Shown one piece after another: positions 1 to 5,658 of a stretch of 23,433 nt of DNA. Under the pieces are notes generated by a model, which was not told the origin of the DNA, did no database searches, and was given only the letters and a program-made list of their open reading frames with translations. The translations under genes were made by a program, and so were the position numbers. Positions within the stretch are counted from its first letter, which is position 1. The number at the start of each line of letters is the position of its first letter. The stretch is from a virus, in IMG/VR virus record IMGVR_UViG_3300021437_000084, positions 1-23,433 of that record. One strand, 5' to 3'.

Positions 1-381
1 AGTGCAATCCGCGCCGCGCTCGCACTGAGTTTCGATGAGGGCCTGACGTATGAGTCGCTTGGTCACGCGATCGAGAAGCTGGGCATTCCCCCAGAGAAGG
101 CGTTTTCGATCGCCTGCACAGAATCAGCACGGGCCTCGTCGATAGAGAACCTCGAATCAATGAGGGCTTCTGGCTGCAGATCAAAGCAGTGGCTCGTCGG
201 CGGCAGTCCCTGCGTGATGTGTCAATACATCGCGGCGAAGGTCGAGGCGCGGGGAGGTTCGATACACATTGACGAGCCCTTTGCGGTCGCTGGTGAAATC
301 AAAGGGGTGCGGCGCGATATCTATTACCCGCCGGCACATAACAAATGCTGTTGCGATATCTGTGGCGGTCCCTCGGAGTGA
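1..381 (+). CDS. MuF-domain head morphogenesis protein, C-terminal part (5' end outside window)
   Basis: The frame is open from the first base to the TGA at 379-381 and gives 126 residues of a protein that begins upstream of the window. It aligns without gaps to the C-terminal end of the portal-MuF protein at 17053-19362; by hand I count about 60 identities in roughly 118 residues. Shared landmarks are the TES-A-ASS segment (residues 40-47), the CxxC pair (CVMC, residues 72-75), the GGSI-IDEPFA block and the PPAH...CxC ending. The usual PPxHPNCxC ending is altered to PPAHNKCCC. MuF (phage_Mu_F family) proteins are minor head components acting at the portal. This copy is on the opposite strand to the rest of the phage and lies outside the integrase and attachment core. 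It is therefore probably part of a second related prophage or a remnant, and whether it is still functional cannot be seen. Confidence 0.8.
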   Translation, partial: SAIRAALALSFDEGLTYESLGHAIEKLGIPPEKAFSIACTESARASSIENLESMRASGCRSKQWLVGGSPCVMCQYIAAKVEARGGSIHIDEPFAVAGEIKGVRRDIYYPPAHNKCCCDICGGPSE

Positions 382-467
382 CACCCTAACACCGACGACG
401 AATCGGACGACGCGAAATTGGGAATGAAATTGTGCATGACAGTACCAATTCCGCAACTTGAGCGGCC

Positions 468-498
468 CTATTCTGGTCCCAATCTAGACCGGAAATAG
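468..498. repeat. Imperfect inverted repeat beside the attachment core
   Basis: CTATT (468-472) pairs with AATAG (494-498), and GGTC (475-478) with GACC (487-490), around an 8-base loop. It lies in the gene-free, AT-richer stretch 382-557 between the MuF fragment and the tRNA-like core. It could be a weak terminator for the MuF gene, an integrase arm-site element, or chance. Nothing else in 382-557 looks like a gene. Confidence 0.3.
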
Positions 499-557
499 TG
501 GCAAAATCCATGCAGAAACCCGCCGTATTTCGCAATTAGCCCGCGCGGTGTCAGTCA

Positions 558-598
558 GTTTAGGAAACCGCCGCTCTATCCAACTGAGCTACCGGGAC
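558..598 (-). other. Attachment-site core: 5' half of tRNA-Arg(CCU)
   Basis: Read on the minus strand from 598, the sequence is a good tRNA 5' half: acceptor strand GTCCCGG, TA, D-stem GCTC/GAGC around AGTTGGATA, then the anticodon arm with loop TTCCTAA (anticodon CCU, arginine). After the first two bases of the 3' anticodon stem the match to a tRNA stops. No T-arm or acceptor 3' strand follows in 1-557. It begins one base beyond the integrase stop codon. Tyrosine integrases often recombine within tRNA anticodon loops, so this is most likely the attL/attR or attP core. It is not an intact tRNA. The partner att copy is not in the window. Confidence 0.75.
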
Positions 599-1768
599 TT
601 AAGGGGTTTTTCGAGCTTTTGACTTTTTTGGGGATGGATTTGGGAAGTTTTGCGGCTTGTCTTTGCCCAAGTCTATGCCCGCCTCTTTGTTAGGGTCGCG
701 GGATATGGCGGTGAAGAACTTCTCGCTGTCCCTCAAGTAGTGCATCATCATCACCTTGGGATCGTGGCCCATGGCGCGGGCAATGTCCGGTATCGAGTGG
801 CCGGCGTCCACCCAGTCGCGCTCGCAGCTTGCGCGGAGAGAATGGTGCGGGTCGCCATTCCAGACGACCCCTGCACGCCTGATTGCTGCCCGCGTGTTGC
901 GTCCGCATCGGTCGTAGCTGAGATTGTCACACGGGCCGGACGAGCCCACAGGGGCCGACTCGTAGGCCGCGAGAAGTGCGTCGTAGAGCTCCGGCCTGAT
1001 CGGGATTGTCCTGGCCCCGTGCTTGGTCGAGCGCTTGCGCGTGCCGTGTCTGTCCTTGCCCTTGAGGTTGATGATCCGGCGTTCAAAGTCGATCGCGGTC
1101 CACGGCAGGCGATCGGGGAAGCACTCGTTCAGTCTCAGGCCAGCCCAGCGACAGAGTTGCAGGAGTATCGGGTGTTGCTTGGCGCGGACGCCCGCGTGCT
1201 TCACGAGCTGTCTGAACGTCGCGTCCGTGATGTATGGAACTTCTTTGTCAACCCGAAGCGGCCCGCTCTTGAGCGCCTTGAACGGATTGCGCGAGAGATA
1301 CCCCCGATCGATCGCCCAGTTGCAGAACTTCTTGGCAATCGCGTTGTATCGCCTGATGGTGAACTCTGACAGGGGCTTGCCGCGGATGCCTAGGCGACGG
1401 CTTACGCTGGCCTCCCATTCGTCGGCGCGGGTGCGGGAAATCGCGTCGATGCGGGCACCGGCGCCAAAGAACTCGACGAGCGAGCGCATCACTGTGTCTT
1501 GGAGCCGGATCGTGCCAGTCGCGGCCGACGAGTACGCGGCCTCCATGCGCTCGCCCAGATCGCGGAAGGTCATGGCCTTGTGTTCGATCGCCTGCGAGTC
1601 GCTGCGCAGCCTGCTCGCATAATCGATGACGACCGCCCGCGCCCGTGCCCTGCTCAATTTCGCCATGGCGCCGAGTGATTTCGTGCGAATGACACCCTCG
1701 GGCGTGACCCATTTCATCTGCCAATATTTGCCGTTCCGAAGCGGTCCCCAGACTCGTAGTTCGCTCAT
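599..1768 (-). CDS. int: Tyrosine site-specific recombinase (phage integrase)
   Basis: This 389-residue protein is a typical length for phage integrases. An N-terminal arm-binding and SAM-like core-binding region (about 1-175) is followed by the catalytic domain. The expected residues are visible: Arg212 in the GLRLNE segment, a candidate Lys249, His309-x-x-Arg312 (HSLR), His335 in AMGHD and nucleophile Tyr344 in MMHYLR. It would cut and join DNA at the tRNA-Arg core, which starts one base past its stop codon. The ATG at 1768 is preceded by GGAGGAGG. The 88-base upstream gap holds a weak inverted repeat (GGTTAGGC at 1795-1802 with GCCCAACC at 1813-1820). The gene is transcribed in the same direction as the late genes and is the last one before the attachment core. 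The C-terminal tail after about residue 357 is basic, Lys/Pro-rich and probably disordered. Confidence 0.95.
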   Translation of the reverse strand: MSELRVWGPLRNGKYWQMKWVTPEGVIRTKSLGAMAKLSRARARAVVIDYASRLRSDSQAIEHKAMTFRDLGERMEAAYSSAATGTIRLQDTVMRSLVEFFGAGARIDAISRTRADEWEASVSRRLGIRGKPLSEFTIRRYNAIAKKFCNWAIDRGYLSRNPFKALKSGPLRVDKEVPYITDATFRQLVKHAGVRAKQHPILLQLCRWAGLRLNECFPDRLPWTAIDFERRIINLKGKDRHGTRKRSTKHGARTIPIRPELYDALLAAYESAPVGSSGPCDNLSYDRCGRNTRAAIRRAGVVWNGDPHHSLRASCERDWVDAGHSIPDIARAMGHDPKVMMMHYLRDSEKFFTAISRDPNKEAGIDLGKDKPQNFPNPSPKKSKARKTP

Positions 1769-1856
1769 TGCCCGCCTCCTCCGTGGAAGGTCAAGGTTAG
1801 GCGTATGGCGCAGCCCAACCTAGACACGCAAGCATGTCCCGGCGCGGGGCCGACTT

Positions 1857-2297
1857 TCAGTTGGAACCGGTCTCTTTGAGGAGACGTAATCGAGATGGAC
1901 GTGCGCGAGCGGCTTTGCTTGCGCTCTCCACCGGCTGGGGCAAGACGTGTCGCTTTCCGTGACATCGCCTGCATAACCACTCTACTTCATCGGGCTTGCT
2001 GTAATCCTCATGGTGAGCCACCGTCTTGCACACAATCGAGCATTCGGAACACACGGTTGGTCGGACTAATTTCCCACGACGAATTCGCATATTGATAAGA
2101 CCGTTCGCCCGCAACTTTTCAGCCTTCGACGCGACAGGGGCGACAAAGACGCCGAGCCTCTTTTGAGATTTAGCCGCACACAAAGCGGTACAGAAGTTTC
2201 CCCCGACGCCGCGTTTCACGAGAGACGCCTTTGCCTGAAAGACTATTCCGCAATGCTTGCAAGTTGCTGGTATGAGTCTGTGAATTGCCTTTGCCAT
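1857..2297 (-). CDS. HNH-type zinc-finger endonuclease-like protein
   Basis: This 146-residue protein has two cysteine pairs at the N-terminus (C13-x2-C16 and C36-x3-C40). A second zinc-binding unit follows: C83-x2-C86, then HHEDYSKP (95-102) and WLCRRCHGKRH (107-117). This His-His-x-Asp-Tyr...Cys-x2-Cys-His arrangement recurs in small phage HNH-like proteins, so DNA binding or nicking is plausible. An asparagine in the classic HNH position is not obvious, so activity is uncertain. The ATG at 2297 has a GGAG about 10 bases upstream. The gene sits alone between structural genes and the integrase, with short gaps on both sides. One 60-base line inside it (2041-2100) is about 45% GC against 60-70% in many neighbours. 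It looks like an acquired accessory or homing-type gene. Confidence 0.7.
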   Translation of the reverse strand: MAKAIHRLIPATCKHCGIVFQAKASLVKRGVGGNFCTALCAAKSQKRLGVFVAPVASKAEKLRANGLINMRIRRGKLVRPTVCSECSIVCKTVAHHEDYSKPDEVEWLCRRCHGKRHVLPQPVESASKAARARPSRLRLLKETGSN

Positions 2298-2338
2298 TGA
2301 ACCAGGCTCCTCTACCGCACAGAGTGATCATATCGGTG

Positions 2339-2575
2339 TCACGGCTCTTCGGCGGTGAAAAACGTTTCGGGCTGATCTTCGATCGGATGGACGACCGTGA
2401 ACGTGTTGAACCGGTAGCTGCCGGAGAGCTCGGCCCAGAAGTAGACAACCGCGTCCTGCGCATCGAGCTTCTCGACGCCCGTCGTGTTTTCGACCGCGAG
2501 CTTCAGCGCTCGAAGCCTGTCGAGTTCCTGCTCGGTCATCTGGAACTCAAGACGCTCTTTGGGTTCGTCACTCAT
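2339..2575 (-). CDS. Hypothetical protein, 78 residues
   Basis: The start is taken at the ATG whose first bases overlap the stop of the upstream fibre-like gene (ATGA at 2572-2575). The product is acidic and begins with a helical segment containing MTEQELDRLRALKL, followed by a probable beta region (DAVVYFWAELSGSYRFNTFTV, about residues 42-62). I do not recognise it. Tight coupling to the fibre-like gene suggests that it helps fold, assemble or accompany that protein, but this is inference from position only. Confidence 0.65.
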   Translation of the reverse strand: MSDEPKERLEFQMTEQELDRLRALKLAVENTTGVEKLDAQDAVVYFWAELSGSYRFNTFTVVHPIEDQPETFFTAEEP

Positions 2576-3129
2576 TTGTAAATCAACTCCACTGTCACCC
2601 AGTCGCAGGTGCATACGTCCGAGCCCGTCGCCATATTGCAATAGAACACGAGATCCTTCGAAGTGGTTTGATCGATCGCCGGTGCCCCGCGCCCGCATAG
2701 ATGCGTGACGGTCCCGGTCGTGAACGACTTTGTGTGCACCTGATATCGCTGGGCGTTTGTCGCACCATCGCCCCAGAGATCAACCTCTTCAATCCAGTTG
2801 AGTGTCACGACGCCCGTATTTGCATCGAGCCGCGTGCCGCCGAATTTGACGCCCGTGAAGGTGCTGGACGATCCGGTGGTGTGCCGCATCCCCGCCTTGA
2901 TCCGAAGCCCGCGGTTGGTGCTCAGTGTGTTGGGATCGATCGGGATCGTCAATAGAACTTGATCGCCGGTCCCGGTCGCCGTCGTGTTCACCCGCTGCGC
3001 ATAGATCACGATCGGAATGTTGAGCCATGCGAGCACGCCGCTTGCCGCCCAGCTCAGGACCTGGCCGACGGATCCCGAGGTCGGCAACTTCATCACGGCC
3101 GAGCCGAATCTCAGGAGAGAGGCGATCAT
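2572..3129 (-). CDS. Tail-fibre / receptor-binding-like protein
   Basis: The ATG at 3129 overlaps the upstream stop (ATGA), giving 185 residues. Near the N-terminus, about residues 13-36, the pattern PTSGSVGQVLSW..SGVLAWLN matches the SGxxGQVLxW..G...W repeat common in phage tail fibres. The remaining roughly 150 residues are Thr/Gly/Val-rich with alternating hydrophobic residues, as expected of a beta-sandwich tip. They carry three cysteines near the end (CNM, CTC). The probable role is host-surface binding at the tail tip. The family assignment is by pattern only, and it could equally be another beta-rich virion protein. Confidence 0.55.
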   Translation of the reverse strand: MIASLLRFGSAVMKLPTSGSVGQVLSWAASGVLAWLNIPIVIYAQRVNTTATGTGDQVLLTIPIDPNTLSTNRGLRIKAGMRHTTGSSSTFTGVKFGGTRLDANTGVVTLNWIEEVDLWGDGATNAQRYQVHTKSFTTGTVTHLCGRGAPAIDQTTSKDLVFYCNMATGSDVCTCDWVTVELIYK

Positions 3130-3512
3130 GATGATGCTCGCGACGTGATGCTCAGGTCGATCCAGCACGCATAGTCGTTCAGTTGAATCGAGTACGCGTG
3201 CCGGCCGTGTGGCTTGACCATCGGCATTCCAACCGTGTCACCCTCTTTGAACTTGTGCATGTCCGGGCACTTGCCGCCGAGTTCCTGAATCAGCATCTGA
3301 ACCAAGACCTCGGGGGCAACCGCGTCGTCTACCCAGGGGACGGCGATGAGATCAAGATCCCGGCGCATCGAACCGTGAAGGGCGATCGCGTATCCGAGTT
3401 TCCGCGCAGTCTCGCGAATTAGCGGCAAGATCAGGGCGAAGAGCGCGGCGTAGTTGTGCGTGTCGCATTTTGACACCGCGGTGAACCCCGGAGCTAGCTG
3501 GGTCTCTGTCAC
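3126..3512 (-). CDS. Nucleotidyltransferase-like phage protein, 128 residues
   Basis: It starts with GTG at 3512, overlapping the stop of the holin-like gene (GTGA). The segment LGYAIALHGSMRRDLDLIAVPW (about residues 39-60) has the Gly-Ser...Asp-x-Asp layout of the nucleotidyltransferase fold. The C-terminal KPHGRHAYSIQL...WIDLSI (about 99-122) is also typical of a family of small phage and prophage proteins of unknown function often found near lysis or tail genes. The true substrate is unknown. Three acidic catalytic positions cannot all be assigned, so nucleotidyl transfer is not proven. Confidence 0.6.
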   Translation of the reverse strand: MTETQLAPGFTAVSKCDTHNYAALFALILPLIRETARKLGYAIALHGSMRRDLDLIAVPWVDDAVAPEVLVQMLIQELGGKCPDMHKFKEGDTVGMPMVKPHGRHAYSIQLNDYACWIDLSITSRASS

Positions 3513-3808
3513 TTATCGTCTCTCACGGATTTCTCGATCGCACGCGTGTTGATCGCCAGCGCCGTCGTATTCTGGTTCAGCGCGGTCGAGACCTTTTCCA
3601 TGATCTCGCCGTTCTTCTTTGCCATGCCCTCTTGGAAATCATGACAGCTCTTGCTGACCTCGGCGATCGAATCCACGGTCTTGCTATGAGAGTCCACGAA
3701 CTTGTCGATGAGGAACTTCAGCGCGGTCAGGAACATGCCGACGACGACGATCAGCGCTCCGATGCTTCCATATCCAACATACGAGGTCTCAGCTTCGGCC
3801 AACAGCAT
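3509..3808 (-). CDS. Holin-like small membrane protein
   Basis: This 99-residue protein has one clear transmembrane segment (about residues 14-36, SIGALIVVVGMFLTALKFLI), then a charged, heptad-like helical tail to the end. The tail contains repeated Asn-Thr-x-Ala segments around 79-88. Small one-helix proteins with coiled-coil tails next to envelope-acting genes are typical of phage holins or holin accessories that open the inner membrane at lysis. The ATG at 3808 has GGAG, which itself belongs to the last codons of the upstream gene (stop at 3812). A membrane protein with a different role is possible. Confidence 0.55.
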   Translation of the reverse strand: MLLAEAETSYVGYGSIGALIVVVGMFLTALKFLIDKFVDSHSKTVDSIAEVSKSCHDFQEGMAKKNGEIMEKVSTALNQNTTALAINTRAIEKSVRDDK

Positions 3809-3811
3809 CGC

Positions 3812-4795
3812 TTACTCCTTTGGCGCGGTGTCAACCGTCGCATTGATCAGCCCGGTCCACTGCGCCGCGGTCTTCGTGATCTGATAGCCGCCTACGAGCA
3901 CGATCCAGCCCTCGCGGCATCGCGCGATCTTCCACTCGTCGCTACGCGGAGAATTTTCGAGGATGAAGACCTGGCCCTTGATCTGGTTGAGCGGGATCCG
4001 CCACTCCTGACCGCTGCCGTCGAACAACTCGCTGGTGATAATGAAATCACATTCGGGATCCGCCGCCCACTGCGGCGCGTCGATCGACGGCGTGGGCTCG
4101 CTGCCGAATCGGGCGAACCCCATGCGCTTGGCGATGCACCGCACCTGCCAGCTATTCGAGGTCGGGCCCATCACGGCGCCCGCGTCCAGATATGGCGTGA
4201 AGTCCGGGACCGAGAGATACGGCGCGAGTTCGGCCTCGACGCGTTCCGCGAATTCCGTCGGTGTCATCGCCGCCCATTGCGCCTGATGCCCGTGATCGAC
4301 CGTCCCGAAATACGAACAGGGCTTGACCCCGCATTGCATTTGAAGCACGCGCAGCACCTGGCTGTAGGCCTTGGTATCTGCCAGCTTGTCGAATCCCATG
4401 TCCTTCGCCCGCTCAACACCATCGAACGGCATTTCCGCGTCGTCGCCCGCCGCGGTCTGCGATCGACCGAACGGCAGATGGAAAAACACGTGGGTTCCGG
4501 CTGGCGCTCGTCCGCCGTAGAACTGAGTGAGGCGCGGGATGAATGTTTTGCGGGCGGCCGCGACCCAGCCCTCGGTCCGCACCTGATAGTTTGAACCAAG
4601 GTTTTCCAGATCCGCGCCCGCGCCACAGGCAAAGAGCAGTTCGATATGTCCGGGCGGCCGCGAGGCGACGGTCGTGACCGTGGTCGGCGGCGAGGCGGCG
4701 GCGGGCTTTGGCGCGACGAACACCGCGAAGAGCACGAAGAATGCGACGAGGACCACGAGGACGATGAGGATGAAAGACGTGAAGCGACGAGCCAT
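3812..4795 (-). CDS. Membrane-anchored exported protein with predicted alpha/beta-barrel layout; candidate lysis protein
   Basis: The 327-residue protein starts with a basic MARR and a strongly hydrophobic segment (about 7-30). That segment is followed by Ala-Ala-Ala-Ser and a Pro/Thr-rich linker, so it is either a cleaved signal peptide or an N-terminal anchor. The rest has a repeating strand-helix order: HIELLFACG, THVFFHLPFG, CSYFGTVD, PYLDAGAVMG, FARFGSEPTP, CDFIITSELFD, GQVFILEN and GWIVLVGGY. This resembles a (beta/alpha)8 barrel such as a glycoside hydrolase. Asp and Glu residues sit after several predicted strands, but no family signature is certain. It lies between a lipoprotein gene and a holin-like gene, with a terminator-like hairpin in front, and no other endolysin is visible. 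I infer a possible wall- or surface-sugar-degrading role. A virion or superinfection function is an alternative. Confidence 0.5.
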   Translation of the reverse strand: MARRFTSFILIVLVVLVAFFVLFAVFVAPKPAAASPPTTVTTVASRPPGHIELLFACGAGADLENLGSNYQVRTEGWVAAARKTFIPRLTQFYGGRAPAGTHVFFHLPFGRSQTAAGDDAEMPFDGVERAKDMGFDKLADTKAYSQVLRVLQMQCGVKPCSYFGTVDHGHQAQWAAMTPTEFAERVEAELAPYLSVPDFTPYLDAGAVMGPTSNSWQVRCIAKRMGFARFGSEPTPSIDAPQWAADPECDFIITSELFDGSGQEWRIPLNQIKGQVFILENSPRSDEWKIARCREGWIVLVGGYQITKTAAQWTGLINATVDTAPKE

Positions 4796-4813
4796 GTGTT
4801 GGAGCCTCCCTTT

Positions 4814-4848
4814 GAAAACACGCTCGCGGCCGTTAGATCGCGAGTGTG
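4814..4848 (-). terminator. Probable intrinsic terminator after the lipoprotein gene
   Basis: On the minus strand a GC-rich stem formed by 4848-4839 and 4828-4819 (10 pairs, one A-C mismatch) encloses a 10-base loop and is followed by TTTTC (4818-4814). It lies between the lipoprotein stop (4868) and the next start (4795). It would reduce read-through from the tail genes into the membrane-protein and holin genes. Confidence 0.5.
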
Positions 4849-4867
4849 CGGAATCGTGAGGTCCGAT

Positions 4868-5233
4868 TTACTTGGGGGGGCCAGTGCTGGGCGCGGCGGG
4901 TGCCGTAGTCGTGACGCCCGGAATGCTGATGCGATCGGTCAGCGACTTGAACGCATCCCATCGCTTGGCCTCGACCTCGACATTCGCCTGCAGCGCGGCC
5001 GCCGGGTCCACCGTTGCATCCTTGATCTCGAGCAATCGATGCTCGCCGGTCTTGGCGTTCGTGTACTCATATTTGGCGTTGTAGTGACCCGCTTTAGGCA
5101 GTTCGGCCGTGTCGTTGCCAATCTTGATCTGAGAGGCAGTGGGAGGACCGTTGCACCCGAGCATGACGATGGTCAGGGCTGTGGACGCGAGCACGATAAG
5201 AATCTCAACAAATCGAATGGATCTAAAGGACAT
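4868..5233 (-). CDS. Small lipoprotein (possible outer-spanin-like or surface protein)
   Basis: The start at 5233 is fixed by a perfect AAAGGAGG five bases upstream and gives 121 residues. The N-terminus is a classic lipoprotein signal: MSFRSIR, then a hydrophobic stretch (about 8-25), and the lipobox MLGC with the modified Cys at residue 27. The mature part is polar with one central charged region (EIKDATVDPAAALQANVEVEAKRW, about 71-94) and ends in a Pro/Thr/Ala-rich tail. A small lipoprotein beside a holin-like gene suggests an envelope-disrupting (o-spanin-like) or superinfection-exclusion role. It lacks the very short proline-rich form of Rz1, so the function is open. Confidence 0.75.
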   Translation of the reverse strand: MSFRSIRFVEILIVLASTALTIVMLGCNGPPTASQIKIGNDTAELPKAGHYNAKYEYTNAKTGEHRLLEIKDATVDPAAALQANVEVEAKRWDAFKSLTDRISIPGVTTTAPAAPSTGPPK

Positions 5234-5265
5234 AAGTCCTCCTTTCAGAACGGAACTAAAGCGAT

Positions 5266-5658
5266 TCATGGAACGCCTTGTGCTGATCCTCGGGCGGAAC
5301 CTCGATCCAGCGCCTTCCACTCGGCCTTAAACCGCTCCCACAAATCGCGCGTCGAGCGCGGACAGCCGCAACCGTCGTAGCTCGATGGTCTGTGATGCTT
5401 CCAGTTGAAGGCCCAGATCAGCAACCTGGTCCAGTACGGAACTCGATAGATCTTGATCTCGCCATCGAGCACGCTGGTGATGCCTGTGTCGTCCGTGAAC
5501 TTCTCGCGCGGACACCCGCGGCGGCCGACGACTGGCTGCAGATCGATCGTGCAGAGCGTGACTTTCGCCGCGCGATCGTGCAGGGCATCGGGACACGCCC
5601 AGCACATGGCCGCGACCTCCCGCTGACTGATCGGGCAATCGCCGTTGCAACAGCTCAT
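5266..5658 (-). CDS. Cysteine-rich protein, 130 residues
   Basis: The ATG at 5658 overlaps the stop of the upstream cysteine-rich gene (ATGA). Cysteines are concentrated in two groups: MSCCNGDC...CWAC (residues 3-22) plus CT and GCP in the next thirty residues, and DGCGCP near residue 98. The middle reads as a beta-helix stretch (GEIKIYRVPYWTRLLIWAFNW). A zinc-binding or disulphide-stabilised fold is likely. No named family is recognised. Coupling to the 435-residue cysteine-rich protein suggests a joint tail-tip or cell-contact function, which is inference from order. Confidence 0.65.
   Translation of the reverse strand: MSCCNGDCPISQREVAAMCWACPDALHDRAAKVTLCTIDLQPVVGRRGCPREKFTDDTGITSVLDGEIKIYRVPYWTRLLIWAFNWKHHRPSSYDGCGCPRSTRDLWERFKAEWKALDRGSARGSAQGVP

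Noticed and set aside
1-598. tRNA-Arg(CCU) interrupted by a group I intron in the anticodon loop
   Set aside because: The 5' half is good, but no 3' half (anticodon stem, T-arm, acceptor) appears anywhere downstream on the minus strand within 1-557, so an attachment core is the better reading unless an unusually long intron runs past the window edge.
1795-1820. Terminator between the HNH gene and the integrase
   Set aside because: The 8-pair stem has a wobble and a 10-base loop, and no T-run follows on the minus strand, so termination is not supported.
4487-4500. Other CACGTG cores as further parS sites (also near 11217)
   Set aside because: The flanks do not form the GTTcCACGTGgAAC palindrome; only 22525-22540 fits.
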